A program made the translations under genes and the position numbers. From Tausonia pullulans (taxonomy: Eukaryota; Basidiomycota; Tremellomycetes; Cystofilobasidiales; Mrakiaceae), in contig OX637624.1 in the NCBI GenBank assembly GCA_951802195.1, positions 1,364,001 through 1,428,000 on the forward strand: DNA of 64,000 nucleotides, in the 5' to 3' direction. Below the pieces are notes generated by a model, which was not told the origin of the DNA, made no database searches, and saw only the letters and a program-made list of their open reading frames with translations. Shown piece after piece: positions 57,045-64,000 of this stretch; positions within the stretch are counted from its first letter, which is position 1, and every line of letters begins with the position of its first letter.

Positions 57045-58704
57045 ATGTCCCTCCTCCTCTCCGCTATCCCCCGCCGGGCCACGCGTCCGCTGATGACGGT
57101 CCAGTTCGCGCGGTTCTACTCCTCAGCCGACTCGTCCGTTCCGTTCAACGACTCCCCCCAGCCGTCGACGCTCGACAAGCCCTTGCCTTCCGCTCGTCCT
57201 CAGAAGGCGCCCTCCTTCCTCTCGCTCGCCGACTTCACCCCGCAGGAGATCACCCGACTCGTCACGCTCGCCCAGCATTTCAAGAGCCAGTGCAAGCCCC
57301 CGACGCTCGCGTCAGGTAAGCTCGAGAAGAGTCTCGCCGACAAGACCGTTGCCCTTCTCTTCTCCAAGCGGTCGACGCGCACCCGGGTCGCGTCCGAGAC
57401 GAGCACCAAGCTCCTGGGGGGTCACTCTATGTTCCTTGGTGAGAGCGACATCCAGCTCGGCGTGAACGAGTCGCTCAAGGACACAAGCATGTGCGTATCT
57501 CGCGTCGGGCAGCCTCTCTGAGTCACGTCGCGACGACGGGCGCCCTCTTTCCCTCCTTCGAGTCATCCTTTCGCCGACTGACTCACACGCCCTTGCCCAC
57601 CCTCCCAGTGTCCTCGGCTCCATGGTCGACGGCATCATGGCCCGCGTCGGCTCGCACTCCGAGGTCGAGACGCTCGCCGCGCACTCGTCGATCCCTGTCA
57701 TCAACGCCCTCTCGGATCTTTATCACCCAACGCAGACGCTCGCCTCGCTCCTGACGCTTGCCCACGTCTACAAGTCACGTCAGCCGACGGCGACGCACTT
57801 CTCCGAGGCGACCAACAGCGGGTCTGGGGCCTCTTCGTCCGGTTCCTCCGGCAAGGCTGGATCATCATGGTCCTCGCTCCTTGCGCCCAACTACCAGCCC
57901 AAGAGTGGCGCCGGGCCGACCAAGAACCCGCTCGAGTGCCTCCGGGGTCTCAAGGTCGCCTGGATCGGCGACTGCAACAACGTCGTCAACGACATGATCG
58001 TCGCGTATCCTCGTCTTGGAATCGACCTCCGCGTCGCTTCGCCGGGAGGCAAGGACGGCGAGTACGGTCTCGACAAGCGCGTTTGGGCGAAGCTGTCAGT
58101 CGAAGAATCGTTTCATCCGTGTCGCTTCCTTCCACTGAAAATTCGCTTGTTTCGCAGTGAGGAGTTTGGCCACACCAACTCGGTCCTTTTCACGGCGGAC
58201 CCCAAGGAGGCCCTCAAGGATGCCGACGTCGTCGTCACCGACACGTGGATCTCAATGGGTCAGGAGGAGGAGTCGAAGAAGCGCCTCCTCGACTTTGCCG
58301 GCTTCCAAGTCACCGAGGGTGGGCCGGCCACTTTCACATTGTATATGCGAGTGTCCTTTTGACTGACCCGAACGACTTCCGTCTGCAGAGCTCTGCCGCA
58401 CTGCGGGAGCCAACCCCAATTGGCGGTTTGAGCACTGTCTCCCCCGGCACCAGGATGAGGTCGACGACGAGGTCTTCTACGGTCCTCGCTCGACTGTCTT
58501 TGACGAGGGTGCGTCGATGCTCTTCTCTGCCGATGAGGAGGTGGCTGACTTTCGTCCATCTTTCCCATGGGTGCAGCTGAGAACCGAAAATGGACCATCA
58601 TGGCCGTTTTCCAGTGCGTTCCTCTTTCATCGTCTCTCCTTCCGTGCAAGACACTGACGATTTTCACCTCGTCTAGCTCCTTCATCGGCAAGTGGCTCGT
58701 CTAA
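57045..58704 (+). CDS. OTC: Ornithine carbamoyltransferase, mitochondrial
   Basis: Makes citrulline from ornithine and carbamoyl phosphate in arginine synthesis; matrix enzyme. Start [15 protein letters not shown] with a typical presequence. Carbamoyl phosphate motif SKRSTRTR (about 57365), then [22 protein letters not shown] and [17 protein letters not shown]. Later come [14 protein letters not shown] and the ornithine-site HCLPRH. The last exons are short: [12 protein letters not shown], then SFIGKWLV, stop 58702-58704. Five or six introns; removing the one ending CTGCAG near 58390 is needed to reach HCLPRH. Between HPTQ and the nucleotide-fold strand stands an insert of about 45 residues rich in Ser/Gly (57790-57940) not present in typical OTCs. 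Product about 430 residues, longer than the usual 340-360 mainly for that insert. Confidence 0.96.
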
Positions 58705-61693
58705 GAGCCAGTCCTCCTTCCTGTCTCTACGTCTCCCTCCTCTCGTTTCCCTCAAGCTCTCCATGCCTCCTTCTCCTCTTCAGCATCAGTAATGTGTCTT
58801 TTGGTTCTCACTTCCTCTTCGTGTAGCGCATGACGACATCCTCCTTTCTTGTGTAGTCTCTTGAGGAATACACCTTGCTTCACAACCTCCGCGATCGATC
58901 CGGGCTCATGTTCCTGATCTTCATCGGAAAGTGAGAGGTTGAGGGAGGATCAAGAGACGAGAGTGAAACATAAACGTGCGATGTGAGAAAGAAAGCCGGC
59001 CTGTCAATCAAGCTCAGAAACTGGGAACACTCAAGGCTGAGTATCGCGCTGAGCTCCGGCTGCGTTCAAAGCACGTTAGGCACAGGCGAAACGTCCTGTC
59101 GACCAGCATCTCTACTCGACGTCTCATAGCAAGTTCGCCCATATTCTCCTTGAATTGAGAATTGCTCCTGAATGCAATCGGAAACTTAAGCTGTACAGTA
59201 TGCGTTGATCTGACCTATATTTTTCCGGTTGTACAGGCCAACGCGCTGCGGATGTAGTGGTGTTGGACACCGCTAGGAGAAGATAAACGCCGCTCGATTG
59301 TCGTCGTTCCCTCTTCAAAGCTACAAGCATAAAAACTACATGCCCGCGGCTTGGACGTGATGAATCCTGGATGTATACAACCGCCCTGCCCCAGGCCACC
59401 ATCAGCCTTCCTTTCGCCTCGTTCCTCTCACTCCCCTCCTCTCCCCTCCTCTCCCCCGCCTCTCCCCCCCCCCTTTTCCCGTCCCTGGCTAACAGGCGAA
59501 CTTGATAATCGCGCCTGACAATGCAACCAGAGATTGTGGCTCAATTACTACGTTGATAAAAGCTTTTGGTAAGTTTAAATTGGGTATAGTGTGGTGACGT
59601 GGCGAGGTAAGGCGGGAGGCGAGAGTTCATCGCATTTCAGCGCGAATCCCCGACTGCTGTACTGGGACAGATACGGCGTAGTAGGGCTGTCGTCCGACCG
59701 CCCTCGACTTCAACGTTTTGCCCCGAGGTGTAACGAGACATATGCAGTAGACCAGAATCGCAACTCACGATTGTAAGACTGATCACTCTCGCGCAGAGAG
59801 AGCCGTCAACCTTCCACTGGTGTCGGCGATTTTCCCGCCCATTTTCCTTCAATATTCTCTTCAGTGGCCCACTAGATGTGCTTCTTCATCTCTGAACTCG
59901 CGGACGAGCGCGCACCCTGGGCCCCTGCTCGCTCTCCAACTCCGGCTACCTTAGTTCGCTTGAGACCTGATCACATGGATTTGAGCTCCGTGGGATTACC
60001 ATCCGACCGCTGGCCTGGCCGGGCTCCGCATGCCAGATGAGAAATGGGCACCCTTCTTTTTGGGTTTTGGGTAGAGGAAGGAAGAGAATGTCGGAGGGCC
60101 AGTGATGTCTTTGTCCCCTGTCGACTGTTTCCTTTCCTTTTCAATTCGCGTAGGTGGCGCACCGACGCCCCTTCTTCTCTTGATCGACACGCGCACCTTC
60201 TTCAATCGCTCGCTTCTGTGACGTTTAGAGCGAGCAAGATATCTGCCCGGCCTGCGGACCGCTGTCTAGCACGTATCCGTCTGTCGGTTCACTCCCTTCC
60301 GCTTTCCCTTCCTTGTTCTCGCACGTTGGAAGGACGACCCGACAACGGAAGATGTTCGGGACCCCCTAGCTACAAGACTGCCTCACAAACTTCGTTGTTC
60401 CCCGTTCTTCGAGTTTCGATTGCGGAGAAGTGATTGCCCCTCGGATCGTGTTAAACTTGGACAACAGCGTCAACAAGGGCTGGATAGTCCTTTCGGCTCG
60501 TACGTAATCAATCCGAGCGCACAGCGGAGGACAACCAGCCAGCTCCAGTTCACTTTCCTTTTCTCGTCACTCCCCGACTACCTGCACGCGCGCCGCCGCT
60601 TTCGCTACGTCGCTCGCTCGCATCAACGGGCGTCAAGTTCTTGTGATACACTCTTTGCTTCCACAGAGGTCATGCTTTCTCGTTGCTGTGCTGCTTTGGG
60701 CCAACAAACTGCGGATCTATTCACGTCAACGACAAGGGTGTCTTCCTTCGGCCAAGGTGAGGGAGTCGCATGAACTTTGAGAGCAAGCGACCCACGAGGA
60801 CCTGGTCGAAGCTGTCTCTGTTTTTGCAGCTCATCTTTGCCGAAGGTTCGTTCTCATCCCGACAAGCTTCGTTTTCCTTCCTTCGCTCCGCCTTTCAGTT
60901 GCACCAGTTGCACATGAGGTCGCGCGAGTGGTCGGTTGGTCGTTGGCGGAGTGTTCTTACAGAAAAGAAGAGAGAGAAGGAAGAGATGGAAGGAGAGGAG
61001 ATGAGACAGAGCGCGAGAGAGCCGAGTCCGGCTAATGAATCCGCAGATTGGTCGGAAACTGAGTACAGGACAGCGCCGAATTCGGACCTTAGACTTGACG
61101 GGCTTCTCTACCATAGCCAGCATGCCACCACCTTTCGATGGTATCGCTCTCTCCCCTCCCCTTCCCTCTCCCCCTCAGTGGTTTCACTGACAGAAGGAAA
61201 AAAAAAAAACCAAAAAAAACCAACGTGATGCCGCACGCACGGCCCGGAACGGGCCGTCTGCTACTCTACCTTGTCCTCTCTGTGGTTCTGTTTCCTGCTC
61301 ACTCTTCCGCCCCATTATCCTGCCGTTTCGGAGGCTGAAACGGAGTTTGCCTTGCGCCCGGCCCCTCTGCCTATCCTCCTTCTTCCCCTCCTTTATTCCA
61401 TTGTCTCTCAAGCCGTCAGTGTCGGCAACCCTCTCTCCCCTGAGTCTAGGCTCTTGGGGAGATCGACGGAGAATTGTGCGTTGTCTTCGACTTCCTTCCC
61501 TCAGGCTAAGGAGATCGTTCCTACCTTCTCTTCTCAAACGTTCACCTTCCATCGCTTCATCCTTCTCTCGCTCGCTCTTTGCCTCTTGCATCCCACGCGC
61601 GCGCCCTCAGCGGCGGACGTCGCTTCCCGTCTCCGGCATCCTCTTCCCTGCACGTCCTTCCCTCTCCCCCAGACTTTCCTTTAGATCCCGGCC
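58705..61693. other. Three kilobases without a recognised gene
   Basis: Longest gene-free stretch of the window. I find no conserved protein, tRNA or repeat family. Low complexity includes C/T-rich patches near 59415-59480 and 61140-61180, and an A-rich run at 61199-61220. Much of 61.2-61.7 kb is pyrimidine-rich and probably the leader of the receptor-like gene that follows. Confidence 0.45.
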
Positions 61694-63955
61694 ATGTCCG
61701 TAGGCGGCCCTTTAGCAGCGTCGTCATCCTCTGTGCCTCTTCAGCCTCAGGTCTACCCTCAGCCGGACTCGTACATCATCGCCTATTATGTCCTCCAGTT
61801 CTTCGGCTTTGTCTCGCTCACGATTCTGCTCGCGACGTTTGCGTTCGCAAAGACGATCAAGCGAGACAAGACGCTCTGGAACTTGCTCGGCGTTTTCATC
61901 GCTGCTTCAATCTGCACGTCGCTAGTGTGAGTCTCTTGGACAGGATGGCAGTGATTGAAGGAACGGAGCCGGATCGATTGCCTGCTGCTCTCTCGCCATG
62001 GGCTCCTGAGCGGGAAAGGCCGTTACCGCCATCAGGCCCTTGTCGGATTCGAAACTGACCGACGAACTTTGGCTGATTGGAAACCCCGATGCCTTCCCCC
62101 TCCCTCTCGCAGGATGCTCTCCGGGACATTGCTGGATGACAAGAAGACCCCCTTTGGGCTGTGCCTCCTCAACGCCTCGCTTGTCATGGGAGGTAGCCCG
62201 GCGCTCTCGAGTGCTGCTCTCTCGGTTGTGCTCCGCGTGAGTTGTCGAATTCCTCGTCAATCTTGGCTGGGGCAGAAGGCCTGATGAACATAATTCCCTC
62301 TCCTTTCTTCCTTCCTCAGATCCTTCTCAAGATTCTCGCAGCCAAGGGCCGTTTCATCCGTGTCTCCGACTCGACTGTATTCACCATCTTTCTCCTCGCC
62401 CTTCCCTGGACGTTCTGGGGAGCGCTCACTATTTGCGGAATTATTGTGCGATGCCGTCGTTTCAGGGAGTTCTAATTGTGTCGGAATGAACTCTTTTGCT
62501 GATCCTTCCCTCCTGACCCGACCATCACCAGAGCGGCCTGAAGGACCGCGCCAGGGTCCACAAGGCTATCTTCTACTGCGCGCTCCCTGACGACAGCCTC
62601 AACTCCGCTTCGACCGCAATCACTTGTGGGTCCCCTCACCTTGCTTTTATTGTCTTCTCCGCCCCGTGAAGAGTGAGCTGACAACCTTCTTCTTCCTTTC
62701 CCTGCCTTGAAGCGGTCACGGGAGGCTTGACGGTCCTCATCGGAAGTGAGTGCGGATGGCCGGCCTCGATCTCTCTCTCTCCCTCTTGTCCGCAATTTCC
62801 CCGCCAGCGCATAGTTTGATACTCATTCCATTCTCCTCTTTCACCCCAGTCGCCATTGCCATTCTCCTCATCCGACACTACGTCAAACTCCGCCGCATCA
62901 TGCGGTCCAACAGCAGCTCCTCAGGCCACACCTCGGGCCAGCACTCGAGTCGGAAGGTCATCTTGAGGAACAAGGGCGAGATGTCCGGAGTCAACCTCGC
63001 CTTGACATTCCGAGTAGGACTCTATGTCTTATGCGTCCTCCTGGCGCTGGTGTGAGTGGCATCACTACTTCGTCGCTGAAACTCACCGCTAAGCTGTTTT
63101 CCCCCTTCCAGCGTCAGCGCGTTCACTATTGATAGTGAGTACGAGCATCCGTCGTCCCCTCTCCTTCTCGAACTTCGCCTGACCCCAGTCTTCATCTGTC
63201 CCAGACTTTACCTCCGTCATGGGAGACTTCGCCATCACTGCCATCGGTCCTTGCGTGTTTTTCATCTTTTCTTCGCAGCGTGAGCCTTTCCAGTCCACTT
63301 GCGTCCTCTCTGTACCGGGAGACTGACTTGGTTCACAGAGGATATCCTCCGCGCCTGGGGCATCCTTCGACCAGCGCCTCTCCCATCCATCCCCGAATCG
63401 ACCCTCGTCGGTCGCCCCGACCGGGATCTCCCATTACCCGACGAGTCCTACCACCTCAAGCACCTCCCCGGCGGCAGCGACTCCCTCTTTTCAATGAAGG
63501 GCGTCTCCAGTTTCCCGCCAGCGTCTGACAGCGGCGGCGCCGACAGCAGCGTCACTCAGCATGAGTGGAGCCAACGAGCCCACCGGTCCCTCGTCGGGAC
63601 GGATCTCCTGCCCAACGGCCTCCTCTCACCGAGTCCTAACCACTCCGACAACTTTGGGTCGCCGGCCAACGCGATGACAACACCCATCGCCGACAAGTAT
63701 GGCTCCCAGACCCAACTCCAGGGTCCACCGTCCATGACGGACGAGGAGGAGGAGGAGGAGGACGGCGGGCTCGACGGCGACCCCGACAACAGGGACAACG
63801 AGGTTGAGTCGTGGTGCGCTGGAACTCACTACCACTCCGACCTGCCCGCGCACCACTATCTCGGCCGCCGGGTCCTTGTCTCGATCGTCCAGGAGCAGGT
63901 ATGGGACCAGGCGCAGTCAGAGGACCTCGAGCAGGGAAGGCGAGCGTATCGCTAA
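61694..63955 (+). CDS. Seven-pass, GPCR-like membrane protein
   Basis: Start MSVGGPLAASSSSVPLQP. Hydrophobic helices read in order: SYIIAYYVLQFFGFVSLTILLATFAFA; LWNLLGVFIAASICTSLV; a segment with SLVMGGSPALSSAALSVVLRILL; STVFTIFLLALPWTFWGALTICGIIV; VTGGLTVLIGIAIAILLIRHY; VGLYVLCVLLALVVSAFTI; FAITAIGPCVFFIFSS. A basic loop (RHYVKLRRIMRSNSS) follows helix 5. The long cytoplasmic tail (about 200 residues) is Pro/Ser-rich, with an acidic run (DEEEEEEDGG). The plan matches the orphan seven-helix receptors expanded in basidiomycetes; a ligand cannot be named. About nine exons with short introns. Stop at 63953-63955, just inside the window. No rhodopsin-type Lys in the last helix. Confidence 0.72.
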
Positions 63956-64000
63956 AATAGCAAGCTTTTCTCTCTTTTTGGGTTTGTCTTTGTTTGGTTC

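Noticed and set aside
60044-61228. Possible small genes in the 3-kb gap
   Set aside because: Frames of 117-152 codons without domains or consistent splice sites; not supportable.

Overview
The window reads as nuclear DNA of a basidiomycete fungus. It is GC-rich. Genes lie close together and are cut by many short introns (about 50-110 bases, donors mostly GTGAGT/GTGCGT-like, acceptors YAG). Gene content is fungal: Zn2Cys6 regulators, a White Collar pair in which WC-1 lacks a GATA finger (the basidiomycete form), a fungal rhodopsin and a GYF-free, intron-dense housekeeping set. I cannot fix the species; a pigmented or light-responsive yeast-like basidiomycete would fit, but that is inference.

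Layout. 1-1.0 kb: no recognisable gene. 1.0-4.5 kb (-): regulator with a C-terminal Zn2Cys6 cluster. 5.9-7.5 kb (+): zinc alcohol dehydrogenase. 7.7-9.1 kb (-): 2-oxoglutarate/Fe(II) oxygenase. 9.5-11.0 kb (-): coactosin. 11.6-13.1 kb (-): ubiquitin-conjugating enzyme Ubc4/5. 14.3-15.5 kb (+): TMEM50/Vps68-type membrane protein. 16.0-16.7 kb (+): small mitochondrial membrane protein. 17.8-18.7 kb (-): cupin protein with a membrane tail. 18.9-20.6 kb (+): NDUFAF5-type complex I assembly enzyme. 20.96-21.04 kb (-): tRNA-Ser(AGA). 21.1-27.7 kb: a LINE with both ORFs open, bracketed by two copies of its 3' tail, with a decayed ORF1 relic of a relative just downstream. 28.1-30.8 kb (+): flavin monooxygenase. 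30.9-34.6 kb (-): Avl9. 35.4-36.7 kb (+): unrecognised charged protein. 36.9-47.6 kb (-): rhodopsin, wc-1 and wc-2 in a row. 48.2-50.9 kb (+): Drn1/CWF19L1. 51.1-55.8 kb (-): large Zn2Cys6 regulator. 57.0-58.7 kb (+): ornithine carbamoyltransferase. 58.7-61.7 kb: no gene seen. 61.7-64.0 kb (+): seven-pass receptor-like protein.

The standout is the three-gene block at 36.9-47.6 kb. Read on the minus strand, it runs from a proton-pump-type rhodopsin (all bacteriorhodopsin proton-path carboxylates and the retinal lysine present), to the LOV-domain blue-light receptor WC-1, to its PAS/GATA-finger partner WC-2, with no other gene between them. A green-absorbing retinal protein and both halves of the blue-light transcription complex therefore sit side by side and co-oriented. 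The rest is mainly housekeeping: respiration assembly, arginine synthesis, secretion, splicing or debranching, ubiquitin and actin.

Limits: exon edges were read by eye; starts of the 1-4.5 kb regulator and of Drn1 are unresolved.
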